Shown: positions 31,800 to 44,017 of the stretch, piece by piece
Layout: every line of letters starts with the position of its first letter
Numbering within the stretch: position 1 is the stretch's first letter
From: Corythucha ciliata
Lineage: Eukaryota > Arthropoda > Insecta > Hemiptera > Tingidae
Length of the DNA: 64,000 nucleotides
NCBI GenBank assembly: GCA_038030265.1
Contig: CM075937.1
Span: forward strand, 10,168,001 to 10,232,000
Direction: 5' to 3'
Position numbers and translations under genes: made by a program
The notes under the pieces: model-generated
What the model was told of the DNA's origin: nothing
Seen by the model: only the letters and a program-made list of their open reading frames with translations
Database searches by the model: none

Positions 31800-33460
31800 T
31801 TTCAGCCGCAAGCATGCCTATAAATGAACCAATAATTGACTTTTTCTCAAATTTAACCATGAATTAGCGGTTTTTCCCAATTTTCCCGCGATCAAAGTGC
31901 TTTTTCTCAATTTTAGCCGCGAATGTTTTTCTTCATTTCAAACGCGAATCACCGCATTTTCTCAATTTAGCCGTGAATTAGTGTATTTTCACAAATTGAT
32001 CCGCGATTTATCGTTTTTCTCCGTTTCAGCGGTGAATGAGCGCTTCTTGCCCACTTCAGCCACAAATTCACTGAATCTTTAACAGCGAATGAGCTCTTCC
32101 TGTACATTTTAGACGGCAATAAGCTGTTTGTCTCAGTTTTAGCCACAAGTTAGCGTTTTATTCCTCTAATTTTAGCGTTTTTCTTCACTTCTTAGTCGTG
32201 CGAATTAGCGCTCATCACCATTTTAGCCGCAAGTTATCTAGTTTCCTCAGTTCTAGAAGAGAATTAGCGTCTTGTTTTCTTCGTTTTAGCTGAGCATTAT
32301 TTCCGAATTTTAACCGTGAATCATTCCTTAATTTCACGCCTGAATCACCGCTTTTACTGAATTTCAGTTTCGAACTGGAGAATTTTCACAAAATCCTTGA
32401 ATTTGCGTTTATCTCCATTTCAGCTCCGCGAATGAGCGTCTTTTGTTATATCGGCCGTGAATCAACGAAATTTCCCAATTTTAGGCGGGAATGAGCGTTT
32501 GTATCAGTTTTAGCCGTGACCAAGCAGAATCACCAAATAATGTGAAATTTAGCTTCACATTAGGGCTCGCTTGTGCCGAGAAATAGCGTATTTCTCCATT
32601 TCAGCTGCTGATAAGCGCTTTCTGCCAAAGTTAGCCACGAATTAAATATTTAATTATCTTTTTTACATCAATTTTGGACGGAAATAAGCGGTTTGTCTCA
32701 GTTTTAGCCGTGAATAAGCGGCTTTTCTATCACTTCTATCCGTGAATTAGCTTTTTTTCTCCGTTTTTACCGCGATCTAAGCGCCTTTTCACATTTTTTA
32801 GTCGTAAATTATTTCTCAATTTTAGCCACGAATTACCACGTTTCCTTAATTTCAGCCAATTTTCTCAAATTGTTCCGCGAATTGGCTTATTTCTCCATTT
32901 TAGTTGTGAATGAGCGTTTTACTTCAATTTTAGGCCGGAATTAGTAGATTTTCTCAGTTTTAGCCGCGAATTACGTGGCTTTCTCAATTTTAGCCGTGAA
33001 TAAGCGACTTTTCTCAACTGCGATTTTTTCTGTTGTTGCCTTGAAAAGCCACGAATTTTGCGTTTTCAAAAATTAATTTTTGAGCCAGGTGAGCGATGGA
33101 CTTTAGCTTTTTCTCAATTTTCGCCACATGTTAGTGATTTTTTTCATTTTCAGCCACGATTTAGTGATTTGTTTTCGTTTTCTACTATGAATCAACGCTT
33201 TTCTGCTACCGCTAGAAGCCCCTATTTGATATTGGCTTTTTTTTCAATGTTTTCCCGCGTACTTGCCTATAGAGTAACACATTAGCACGCTTTCTCAATT
33301 TCTTCTGCCTTAAAGGCCTATAGGAATTTGGAGTTGACGTTTTTTCTTTGGTTTGTCCGCGAAGTTGCCTTCAGATATCTCGAATTGGTGTATTTTTCCT
33401 AATTTAAGTGGCAAATGATCGCTTGTTCTCAATATTTGCCGCTAATCATCGCTTTGAAAC
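31800..33460 (+). repeat. Degenerate 30-bp tandem array, family A
   Basis: The unit is close to AGCCGCGAATTAGCGCTTTT followed by TCTCAATTTT. Three consecutive units at about 32903-32992 are exactly 30 bp each. Divergence is high and irregular, so homogenisation ended long ago. Confidence 0.85.
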
Positions 33461-33619
33461 CTAAAAATCCATTTTTTTTTCCATCTATTTTCGCTTTTTG
33501 GGCCCCCCCCCCTCAATGAATGGTGGCCTCACCATCACGAGATCGCCCATTTGTCGAGAAATCATCATTCTGTGCAGATCCCCCTTCAACAGTCGCCCTT
33601 TGTTATGTGCAAGGTATTA

Positions 33620-33806
33620 GGTCCCACGCACACTAGGAGAAAAAAGACGCCGACGCGTGAGTTGGCGTCTTTTTTCTCGGCGAAGAGAAGACTCTCGCCT
33701 ACGCGTCCAATGTGAAAGGTCCCATAGAGTTCTATGTGTTTTTATTGCACGAGTCGGACGCTGACGCGCGCGTCGGCGTCTTTTTTCTCCTAGTGTGCGC
33801 GGGGCC
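33620..33806. mobile_element. 187-bp Harbinger-type MITE
   Basis: The inverted arms include CACACTAGGAGAAAAAAGAC on the left and its complement on the right. It is flanked by TTA (33617-33619 and 33807-33809). A 3-bp TWA duplication and GG...CC ends are PIF/Harbinger features. It sits inside hAT-like element 2. Confidence 0.8.
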
Positions 33807-34970
33807 TTAGAAGAAATCTCTGGAATGACTATCAACAAATTTTTGGCGGACGCCATCTTCTTAGGGGGGGTTTAAACCCATAAAACCCTCCCCGTAGATC
33901 CGCCACTGGCGTGTAGAGTTTATTGAGTCAAGTTCAATATACTTAATTACTGAACAATGAAGACTCTTTCAACGACTGATCAAGTTGAGTCCGGAGTGAG
34001 GGTCCGGAAGTCCAGACCCTCAACCTTGTGGCCATCAGATGGCGCTGGATTTCCCCATCATGACGGCAAACACAGCCCTGTACCCTGCTGCGGATCTCCT
34101 TTAGATGTGTCCAGTACCTAGGCCGTTGCCGGCCCTTACCTGGCCTGTACCCCATCTTTGGCCCAGACTCCCCAGCAGAGTCGGTCCCATCACTCAGCTC
34201 GGCTCGTTAGCCGTAACTGGTGGCCAGCCACCCACGCCCGAGAGGCACGACGTGGAGGTGGGTCTTTCAGAGCTGGGGATGCTGGCTTGCGCCATGAACC
34301 GAAACCGGGCAGGGAAGGTGCCCCTGTACCCTGCATAGTAGCCAAGACTCAAGAGTCGTCCTTGCCAATCTGGGCCTTCATTTTTTGCCCAATATTCTGT
34401 GCGGGAGGCAGGCACACGACGAAATTTTTTACTGTTTGACCCTTTTAAGAAATCTAATGTCCCCACGCACATTAATGGCCACATTTTAATTAATTAGGTA
34501 ATTTAATAAATGCAGAATTAAGAAGAGAAAAAAGAAGACGAGGAAGGATAGGATGGGGGTCGAGGTATCATCTGTTCAGTTCCCCAGAATGCTGCCAGAA
34601 AAAAAGGTCTTGAAACAAATCTGGGAAAAAGTCGGACATTTCTTGCGCAAGTACTTGTCTGTCCATATGGCAATGTACGTATTTCAGTGCTTAAACTTGG
34701 TTCAAACGAAGCATTTTGGTTTTTTGTTTCACTTCAGCAGAGGGTTCAAGAGAGGGGGTAATAGAAATGCTTCAAATTTATGTGCGAATAATTTCATACT
34801 AAGCCCCTCCATGGGCTTCAAAATGGGGATAATAAAAAAGAATTAATTCAATTTCTTGAACTATCATTCAACCAAACAAACCTAAAACTTCACTTTTAAT
34901 GTTTTTAACTACTTAAAACACCAGCTACAATACAAGACAGGACAGAAAAGTCTCCGTGTGTACACGGCTT

Positions 34971-36270
34971 AACGGAGAAGCCGGGAAGCAGTGATGACTG
35001 GCATTCGAGTTTGGAGATTGAAAATGTGGAAAAGGGGCTTGTTGTCAGTTACCAAGGTGAATTTTCTGCCATAAACATATGGATAGAATTTCTTAAGTGC
35101 CCAATGGATTGCAGTTGCCTCCTTATCGAGCTGAGAGTAATTTTTCTCTGCTGTTGACAGTGTACGGGATGCAAAAAATACAGGTTGCTCCTTTCCATCG
35201 ATTATGTGAGACAGGACAGCCGAGAGACCAACGGGGCTAGCATCTGTTGCTAAAACAAGAGGAAGAGTCGGGTCGTATCGAACAAGGACTCGGTCGCTCG
35301 CTAGGCTTTTCTTCATTTCGTTGAAAGTGCGTTCACATTCATCTGTCTATTTGAACTTGAATTTTTTGTGCAATAGTTCGTACAGAGGAGCAAGTAGAGT
35401 TGAAAATTTTGGAACAAATTCCGAATAGTAAGTTGCGCAACCAATGAATGAACGCACTTGAGCAACTGTTTTTGGCTGAGGAGCTTCTGAAATGGCTTTA
35501 GCTCGATGATATTCTTTCCGAATGCCATGTTGATCAACGACATGACCGAGGAATCTTATTTCTGTCTTGAAAAAGATACTTTTGTCTTTGTTGATATGAA
35601 GGTTGTGACTTTGAAGTCGATCTAGGCAGGAGAGGAGACGATTGTGACACTCTTCAACGGTTTGGCCGTAGATTAGGATGTCATCGAAGTAGGTGACAGT
35701 TCCTTCAAGCCCTTGTAAAACAGAATCTATAAAGCGAATTCACTGGGCGCCACTTTTACACCGAAACTCAGGCGTTTCATGAGATAGGCCCCTCGATGAG
35801 TGGAAATTGCTTGAAGTTTTCTGCTGGTTTCATCAACGGGAACATGTAAATAAGCCTTGTGAATATCTAGCTTGCAGAAAATTTTGCCGCCTTTTAGACT
35901 GTTGAGTACGTCGCTTATAAGAGGAATCGGGTATCTCGAGTCCTACAAGTACTGATTTATTGTGGCCTTGTAATCGACACACAGTCGAACGTTCCCATCA
36001 GGTTTCGGAACGACCACAAGAGGACTTCCCCATTCAGAAAACTGAGTTTTCTGAATGATACCCCGTTGTTCTAGAACGTCTAATTCAGTGTTGACCTTGT
36101 CTTCAAGAGAGTAAGGGATTTTGCGGTGTTTTAGGAATACCGGTTTTACCGACTCACTTTTCAACCTAAGATGACACTCGTAGTTTTTCACTTGACCGAC
36201 TGTGGCACTGAATAACTCGCTGTACTTTTCAAAAATACAGGGTGGTCGGTTTTGAGTAGCAAAAAAAAAA
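34971..36270 (-). pseudogene. Gypsy copy 2: reverse transcriptase and RNase H
   Basis: Minus strand, from about 36255: RT start (YECHLRLKSESVKPVFLKHR, RGIIQKTQFSEWGSPLVVVP, PDGNVRLCVDYKATINQYL). A frameshifted RT core at 35940-35540 still shows KLDIHKAYLHVPVDE and RLSFGVKVAPSEF. The RNase H (35316-34971) reads LVLATDASPVGLSAVLSH and LDKEATAIHWALKKFYPYV. It ends at ASRLLR exactly at the terminal repeat of the 4.3-kb element. Several indels make it inactive. The upstream gag/protease part is not visible. Confidence 0.85.
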
Positions 36271-36849
36271 ATTGGGTAATAGTGCACCAAAAATGGGATA
36301 AAAAAGTCCTTCCTATTCGGATAGTGGCCTATCTCTTTTTGTTTTTGAGTAATAATTTTTTTAGTGATTTTTAGGCGCAACTGTATTTTTCAACGAAAAA
36401 CAGTTATTTCTCAGCTTCTACTTCACTTTTTTTCAAAAGTAATGACAGTTTCGTAATCTACGGAAAATTTTCTACGGGATGAACGCAAAATCAATATTCT
36501 AAATGGTCAAAAACGCCTAAAAACGTAACGTAATCGTTGCGTTAATGCAAAAAAACCAATAATTTGACTTCACAAAACAATTTACTGTGTCACCCAAAAT
36601 TGCTTCACACGTTGTCAAACGTCATAAAAACTTCTCCGTTTTCCCAGCTTTCCAACGGTGTACTCGAAAGTTGAATTATCTCCCTCCTTTGACGAGAAAA
36701 TTCGAAAAGTCATACATTTTGGGCTAAAAATGTGAATAATAACAGGTGCGAAAATTCATTTGTTTTGCTCTCTTTCTTGAGAAAACCAAGCTCTCGAGCT
36801 AACTTTTTTTATGTAGGTATAGGTTACACAAGGGTTACCTTATCACGAT
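36271..36849. other. Non-coding gap between opposed gypsy copies
   Basis: A/T-rich sequence with no domain similarity. It separates the 5' edge of the minus-strand gypsy copy from the plus-strand copy. No LTR pair was found in it. Confidence 0.5.
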
Positions 36850-39090
36850 TTGCATAGGATTGCATGGGAGGGCTGGGTAGATAACAGTCCATCTAAATAT
36901 AACCTCTTTAGCCCCGATGTCGGCTTCCCGATCCGTCAACTAAACCTCGATCTTGGTCAAATTGACCGCGAACGCCGTCTCAACGCTTACCCTGCCCCGG
37001 TAAATTTCACCCAGCCTGAGGACTCAATTTGAAACGAGTTTGCGTACACCTTTGTTGAAAAAATCGGACGCGTCCCGAACGTGGAAATCAAACTACACAA
37101 CAGAGAAAATGCAATGCCTTGTTTCACCCGGGCTCGCGACGTCCCGTATGCCCTGCGAGCAAAAGTAGAACAAGAATTAGACTCACTCGAATCATCAGGC
37201 ATCATCACACCTGTCAATGCAACTGACTGGGGTTCACCGATAGTCATAATTCCCAAGCCTGATGGAATTGTACGCATTTGTGTAGATTATAAATGTGGAG
37301 TCAACAAAAGGCTTGTCTCTGCAAATCACCCGATCCGTAGAATTGACGACGTTCTTCACAGTTTAAGAGATTCCCGGTTTTTCTGCAAACTAGACCTATA
37401 CAAAGCCTACTTGCATCTGAAAGTCGATCAGAACAGCAGCGAAATTCAAACAATTGTCACTCATAGAGGAACTTATCGAATGAATAGGCTCAGCTTCGGC
37501 ATAAAAACGGCCCCGTCCGACTTTAACCGAGTATTGGGTCAAATCCTCGGTGGTTCAACTAAGACGGAGGCCTATTTTGACGACATAATAGTTCACGGAG
37601 CCACAATCGAAGAGTGCATATCAAATTTACGGTTCTGCTTGAAACGTCTCGCCGACAATGATTTACATGTCAACCGTAGTAAATGCTCGTTCTTTAAAAC
37701 TCCAATTGATTACCTCGGACATATAATTGGTCACAAAAAAAAATACAAAAATCACCGGAAAAGGTTCACGCCGTCACAGAAATGCCCCCACCATCAAATA
37801 TCGAAGAACTCAGGAGACTTTTAGGCTTGGTCACGTACTACGCACGTTTCATTCCGAACTTACCATCCGTCACCTATATCCTTTACGACAGCTTCTCAGA
37901 AAAAAACAACAAATTCTTCTGGCCCTCTCAGTGCCACTCTACCTTTCTCAAGCTCAAGCAAGAATTATGCAGCGATAGAGTCCTGATTCCCTTCAACCCG
38001 TCTCTTCCTCTCACACTGGCTACTGACGCTAGCCCATACGGCATTGCTGCAATCCTAAGTCACACAGTTGGTGACGACGACGGCCCATCGCCTACGCTTC
38101 TCGGTCTCTTACTCAGTCCGAAATGAATTATAGCCAGCTGGACCGAGAAGCTTTAGCTATAATTTTTGGCGTGCACCATTTTTTCAACTAACTGTTTGGC
38201 CGTCATTTTAAACTTGTTACGGACAATGAACCGCTTTCGCGGATTTTCCATCAAATCAAGGCTCTTCCGCACGTGACGTCTGTGCGCCTTCTCAGATATG
38301 CATTATTTCACTCCGGTTTTGACTATAGTGTCGAATTCAAAAAAGGAGTGGATAACGGAAACTCCGATTGTCTATCGTGGGCACCAGGGAAAACCGCTGG
38401 CATTTCTGCCAACGTTGTTTTAAACAACGAAGTCTCTGAATTGATTGGTCAAACGATTCTTCAAATCTCTGGTGGTCACGTTACACATGAAACCATCAAG
38501 GCCGAAACACTTAATGACCCTGAACTCGGACCGATCGTGCATCGTCTTCAGTCTCAGCGGTCTGACGAACCTTACACTCTTAACGACGGAATTATCTTGC
38601 AACTCGATCGTGTCGTCGTATCGGCCAAACTGCAAAGCCACGTTCTTGAAGAGCTGCACGCCACCCACCTCGGGGCGATGAAAATGAAACAATGGGCGAG
38701 AAGATAATATGTGTAACGGGCCAAAATCGATGCCGACATCGAACGGCTCGTAAAATCGTGTGAGGCTTGAGCCCTTATACGGGCCAACCCTGTTAAAGCG
38801 CCTGTTAACCCCTGGTCAGACCCTGAGGACAACTGGGAGCGCATCCACTTGGACTATTTGGGACCCTACGGCAATCATCATATCCAGTTTGCGTGGATGC
38901 GAAATCCAAATGGACGGAAGTCCAGATCTTGAAAGAGGCTCCGTCAACGGCTTCGACGATTGTACTCCTGGAAGACATATTTTCACCTCAAGGTTACCCC
39001 GCCGTAATGGTCTCTGACAATGCCACTATTGATTCAGGCTATTGTAAAATCCATGGGATTTTTCAAAAGTTCATTGCCCCAGGAGGATGA
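36850..39090 (+). pseudogene. Ty3/gypsy pol remnant, copy 3
   Basis: Reading on the plus strand: a protease-RT linker (36850-37080, one in-frame TGA at 37030), then RT (37081-37735) with ATDWGSPIVIIPKPDGIVR, FFCKLDLYKAYLHLKVD, LSFGIKTAPSDFNRVL and the catalytic YFDD. After a frameshift near 37735 come the RT thumb and RNase H start (LRRLLGLVTYYARFIPNL, LPLTLATDASPYGIAAIL), a broken RNase H (38126-38272), its end plus integrase zinc region (38273-38707), and integrase core pieces to 39090 with HLDYLGPYGNH, DAKSKWTEVQILKEAPS and VMVSDNA (second Asp). It breaks off before the catalytic Glu. Confidence 0.88.
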
Positions 39091-39589
39091 TCGCCCTTAA
39101 GGCTCTCGTGTTCTCCCCTCTGAGATATCAGAAATCAGAAACGGGTTATCCTCGCTTCTTGATAATACTATTAATTTTAATAAACGTGTTCAGTACTTCC
39201 GAAATGACTTTAATCCTTTTTTTATAATCCAAAAAGTCACAACAGTACTACTCACTTTACGTGATTTACGTTCCAGCGAACCATCAAACCTTGCCGCAGC
39301 TTGTTGAGGCTGGCTGTACGATGAAAAAGATTCCTCTGATCCACTTACATTAGGGTCAATAATGAAAGATAAATTAGACGTACGATTTACTTTAAAATTT
39401 GTAGAAGGTTAAGCCGCGCTCGACTGCTTCTGATTTTCTTCGTATTTTGCCACTAAGTGCTTTTCACGTAGCGTTAAGCTATGGCTTTTTCCTTATTTTA
39501 GCCATGATTTGGCCTTATTTCTACACCCTATCCACCAAGTAGGGCTTATGATCACTTTGAAAGCCATAAATAATTATTGAATTTGTCTA
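39091..39589. other. Unassigned DNA with a possible minus-strand exon
   Basis: Positions 39409-39188 on the minus strand are open for about 70 codons (FIIDPNVSGSEESFSSYSQP, then FDGSLERKSRKVSS) without a start codon or clear splice sites. Composition is less AT-biased than the flanks. No family recognised. Confidence 0.3.
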
Positions 39590-41345
39590 TTATAGCCGCG
39601 AATGAGTGTTTTCTATCAATTTTACCCGCGAATTAGCGCTTTTCTCAATTTTTACCGCTTGCAACGTTTTCTTCAATTTCAGCCGCGAATAAGCGTTTTT
39701 TATTTAACCTTGTGCCAAAATTTGCGCTGTTTCTTAATTGTTTATAGCCTCAAAGTTGCCTTCAGAATTAAGCCACTATTTTAGGCACAAATTTAAACTC
39801 TTCTATGTTTTATAGCCGGGAATCAACCCTTTTCTTCAATTTCAGCCGCAAAGGGGCGTTTATCGCTCGTGAATATACGATTTGTCTGAATTGAATTCAT
39901 AAGAATTGGCGTTTTTTGAGAGAGATGGAGCGTTCATTACAGGCGTTTTAGCAGCGAATCAGCACTTTTTCTCAATTAAATCTGAACTTTAACGTTTTTC
40001 TTGATTTTTAGCCGCGCTTATAAGTGTTTGTCCAATATTAGCTTCAAATAAGCAAGGTATTTCACATTTTAGCACCGCATTAACAAATTTTTTTCCCGTC
40101 TTATAGCTATGGATTAACGCTTATTCTCAGTTTTAGCTGCAAATTAGCGTCTTTTCACCTGCACCCGTGAATTGGCCATTTTGCTCAAAGCCGCAAATAA
40201 ATAGCTTTCAAAAGCTACAACACATAGACATATAGACACACAGACACATATTGACATATAGACACAACTATAGACATAAATTGTAACTTGTCCCTATTTT
40301 AGACGTGAATCTGCACTTTTCCCCAATTTTAGCTGAAAAATAGCGCTTTATCTGAAAATTTGTCACAAATTGGCAGTTTTAACAGCGAATTAGCCCTTTT
40401 TATCAATTCTCAAGCATGAAAAAAGCTAACAAGCAGCGTTTTTAAAATTTTGGCACGTTTAAATAGGAGCTTTTCAAAATTAGTCGCAACTTAGGATTTT
40501 TTAAAAAAATTCTAGCCCTTCATTAACAATAATATACTTTCACCTTAAGCTATGGATCAGAGTTTTTCCTAAGTTTTAGCTCCAAATTAGCAGTTTTTTT
40601 CACCAATTGCCATGATTTGGCGTTTTTTTTGCAATCTTTGCTACAAAGAAATTTCCGTTAGAAGCCTCGAATTGGCGTTTTTTCAATATTAGACGCAAAT
40701 TGAATAAGTGCTTTTCCTCAATTTCAGCATCGAGGTGGTATTTTGTTCCACTTTTAGCAGCGAGTTAGCCCTTTTTCTCAGCGTTTCTTTAATTCCAGGC
40801 GCACTAAATTCGCGATTTTCAAAAATTATCCGCAATTTAACAATTTAGCCCCGCATTAACAATTTGTTTTTGTCATTTTTAGCTATGGATTAGCGCTTTT
40901 TCTCACTTTTAGCCGCACATAGGTTGCCTTCCGAAACTGAGAATTAGCGTATTTTCAATTGTAAACACCTACTGAGATTTTTACCCATTTTAGCAGGGAA
41001 TCAGCACCATTCTTAATTTGTACTGAAAATTATCGTTTTTATTACTTGAATTAGCGAAATTTCTCAATTTTTTGCCTCAAATTGGCTTTTTCCTAAATTT
41101 TTAGCAGCAAAGTATTTTTCTCAATTTTAGAACAAATTTAGCTGAAATTAACTGATTTTTTCAATAATAACCGCGAATTAGATTTTTTTTTTTTTTACAT
41201 TTTAGCCCCGTTTTGGCATTTTTTTTTTCTTTCGAGCTATGGGTTAGCAATTTTTCTCAGTTTTAGCCTCGAAATATCATTTAAAAGCGATGGATTGGCG
41301 TTTTCTCAATTTTAGCCGCGAATACGGGATTTTTTTTTTCATTCG
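39590..41345 (+). repeat. Degenerate 30-bp tandem array, family A
   Basis: Units as at 31800-33460 (CAATTTTAGCCGCGAATTAG core), more decayed. A short ACATATAGACAC simple repeat (40220-40265) lies within. I found no CAGTGGCG-type terminus on either side, so this array has lost its carrier ends or never had them. Confidence 0.75.
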
Positions 41346-43300
41346 TAACCGATATTTAAGGCTTCGGTGTTTTAACAAACTTTTTGAAGAGTTTGGCTCA
41401 CTATAAAACCAAATTGAGTGAGATCGGCTCGTTCAAAACCTAATTTCGCGGTTGGCTCTTCGAAAAATCCAATTTCGTCATCCGAAACTGCGGTAATTTG
41501 TGTGCAAAACAAAGTAGAATTCTGATATTTGGCTTCTAAAAAGTCTACCATCGAGTATAAAAACTACGCCTAGGGCCACGAAAGTTGAAAGCCTGAAAAC
41601 TATCAAACGGCTGAGGGTGAGTGAGAGGTGGTTTGATCCGGGGGGGAGTGGGAGGGAGGAGTATAAAAGCCAAGTGTCACGAAGAGAAATCACTTAAAAA
41701 GTAGCTCTCAACTACGTAGTAGGCGAGGATTAACGAGATTTTGACTCAAGTCGAAAGAGAAAAGAGTCCACCGTCTAAAATATTAAACTGGCGGATGTCG
41801 GTTGAACAACAAAAGACGGCGCGAGAGGGTTACTCTACAATTCTACATAGCCAGGAAATGCGAGCTTTATTGTCATATAATCTGACTGATGGTGCAATAG
41901 ATTCGCGTGCAAAAAACCTCGGACCGGTTTTTACGATAAATTTTTAAAAAAAAGAACAAAGTTTTTGCCACGTAAACTTTTAAGCTTTCGTGAAAGGAAA
42001 AACGTTGGAATTGAACGCTGACTTTAAGTGCCTCAACTTTGAAACCTTAAGTCACGGAGCAAGTCATGAGAGCATGGTAGTGTGAGACCGATTTGAGGAG
42101 ATTTGAAGTAAACCTTGAGAGCTCAAACTACGTGACTTTACAGTAGGAACGATTTGTTGTAGTGGTAACTGGTGAGTATATGAGTTGCGATGGTGATAGG
42201 GGGGGGGAGGGGTGAAGGTCACTCGGAAAACATTTCGCTGACATCAAGACGATCCCTTATAGTCTGCTTCTTACGATTAAAGTAATTAAAGCGCTAAAGT
42301 CAATGCGCCCTTTATGCCCGCGATGCTCTTCAAAGGCTTTAAATGACCGAGTGAGGGGAGGGGGATCGAAGCGTTATTATGTTTGGCAAACGCTCGTTAT
42401 CTGGTTTGGTTTATTTTGCAAACCTGCGGTGAACGTGAAGCGTTAACTGAACGATAATAATCAATTTTATTGAAACGACAGCTAATAAGGTGGACCTTTG
42501 TACATGGCTTGAAACCACGGAGGTTTAATTAAACGTTTTCCCACCTATAGATTAACCGCAATAAATGAGGAAATTTCGATTAATCGTTCAGGTATCGATT
42601 GCAAACGACCTCAATCTCAACCAAAAGTAAAAAAGTTTAGTGTGAAAGTTGTGGGACGAATTGAGATATAAACATTCCCGGAAAATAATTTTGTGAAAGT
42701 CGTCCACACTGATACCATCGCAAACAAACCGTGTATTACGAAACGTCACATATTCTCACAATTTGTCCCTTTTGTGACTCACAGTGAAGCTGTCTGGCTC
42801 GGATATTCTACGCAGCTCTACGCATAATGAGTGACTGTAATGCCATCCGTGATAGTCGTGCGTAATCTAGAAAAGGAGTTATTGTACAACCCATTAAATT
42901 GTCAGTTGAGTGTTATCTCCTGTTCAGACAAATAGTGTGTAATTTCAGGCAACATACGATCGATTCGAATTAAAGAAGGCCGTGGAAACTCTTTAACCCT
43001 TCATAATCGTTAAACGAAGCGATAAAATAGCGCGCGAAACAAACTTGCGTGCAAAAAAAAAGAAGTATAAAAATACGAAAAAAGAATATTCTTTGTTACT
43101 GGTTATTATCATCGCCTGAAACTTCATCTTTTTAAACTGAAAAGTTTGCAAGAAAACGGGAACTTCACAGCTAAACTCCACTCCCCCTCCCTTTCTGGAT
43201 CGAAAAATCTGCTGGCTCCAATGCCTTTTTTGAGCGATAATTTCCCAATGCATATGGCCCAATATACTCGCGTTGTCTCATAGCATTCGAGGTGAGCGGT
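41346..43300. other. Unique-looking non-coding DNA
   Basis: No domain, no array and no element ends are recognised. It has a G run at 42198-42209. The only notable site is the promoter-like combination at 41662-41695. Confidence 0.45.
41662..41695 (+). promoter_or_regulatory. Candidate TATA plus initiator promoter
   Basis: TATAAAAG (41662-41669) lies 30 bp upstream of an arthropod-like initiator TCACTT (41690-41695), the standard spacing for a focused Pol II promoter. No convincing coding exon follows: the nearest long frame lacks an ATG. It could be chance or an unknown non-coding RNA. Confidence 0.25.
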
Positions 43301-43444
43301 AAAATAGTATATTGTACGCCTAGGAGGTAAAGTGGGTGTTTCCACGACGAGAGGGGATGTGACAGTCGGGCGGCCGCGGACGCCCGACTGCCTCTCCTTG
43401 AGGCTTGGAAACCACTTTACCTCCGTGGCGTACACACTATTTTT
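43301..43444. mobile_element. 144-bp foldback MITE
   Basis: The ends AAAATAGT and ACTATTTT continue inward through GTACGCC, GGAGGTAAAGTGG and TTTCC on both arms (right arm complementary). The centre has a second perfect hairpin, CAGTCGGGCG with CGCCCGACTG around GCCGCGGA. No TSD could be confirmed. Confidence 0.7.
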
Positions 43445-44017
43445 TTATCCTACACGTGGAAATTAAAATAGTGGAGCTATAAATTAATTTTATGGCCACG
43501 CTAGAGGTTATTTTTGGCTCCTTCAATATAATGTTAGAAGGTGTTGCCTCCTTCAATACATGCCTTCACCCTTCCTATGATGGACAAGAATTAAAACAGT
43601 TGTTATTCGAAAGCCGAAATGGAACAAAACGAGTCTGGAGAGGATTTTGTGTGACTGTGAAGAATTGCTTACGTCGGGAAAATCAAAGAAAAAATACAAT
43701 CTGCATTAATGTAGTTATCGTCTGGTGCGGAACAATACAAGTTAATAAGTTAATAAGAGCTTCTTCCTTCACATCTCACCTCTATCATGTCTGTGTACAC
43801 ATGATAGGCCCGAATCCCGCGAAACAGCGCTATATTGTGAATCGGTCAATTCGGAAACTATGAACTGTCCGACAAAGAAATTTTACCTCCGCTAAACTGT
43901 CCGACAATGAAATTCTACTAGGGTCAGACAAAGACGTACTTTGTCGATTGTTTACCGGCTTCAAAGTCAAGCTTTACCATCGTGTATGATAACAAACTCT
44001 ATTTCTGTCTTCTCAAG
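43445..44017. other. Unassigned DNA with an unrecognised open frame
   Basis: A plus-strand frame at 43492-43863 (123 codons, with ATG) has no recognisable domain and an odd composition. Downstream, CTGTCCGACAA-AGAAATT occurs twice (43864-43915). No function can be assigned. Confidence 0.35.

Larger units (their letters stand above)
31734..33908. mobile_element. hAT-like element 2 containing a 30-bp tandem array
   Basis: The termini are CAGTGGCGGATCTACG and its complement CGTAGATCCGCCACTG, flanked by a perfect 8-bp duplication GCGTGTAG (31726-31733 and 33909-33916). The paralogous site at 61490-61497 (GCATGTAG) is empty, with the same flanking DNA on both sides, proving the insertion. The left end passes into a GAGGGGTT segment and the right into AACCCTCC, as in element 1. 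The interior is a degenerate 30-bp array plus one MITE; no transposase. Confidence 0.93.
30635..34970. mobile_element. 4.34-kb element with 35-bp terminal inverted repeats
   Basis: The ends (30635-30669 and 34936-34970) are inverted copies differing at one base over 35 bp, starting AAGCCCTGTACACACGGAGA. It interrupts the gypsy RNase H frame between adjacent codons with no target duplication that I can detect. A related copy at 60316-62438 shares its interior and right end. It contains an inserted array-bearing hAT-like element (31734-33908). I found no transposase, so it is non-autonomous; the superfamily is unknown. Confidence 0.8.

Noticed and set aside
31800..33460. The 30-bp periodic repeats as a CRISPR-like array
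   Set aside because: There is no constant repeat alternating with unique spacers; the whole unit repeats and diverges, and the context is eukaryotic transposons.
34000..34330. Open frames in the G/C-rich segment shared by both copies of the 4.3-kb element (also 61690-61899)
   Set aside because: The frames are short, differ between copies and show no domain; this is conserved non-coding sequence of the repeat.
30632..34975. piggyBac assignment of the 4.3-kb element from a TTAA-like right junction
   Set aside because: Only one side reads TTAA (CGTTAAG on the complement); the other side reads CTTCACG, and the gypsy codons show no 4-bp duplication.
41741..41947. 68-codon frame downstream of the TATA-like site
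   Set aside because: It lacks an ATG (opens at TTG) and has no homology that I recognise; not evidence for a gene.
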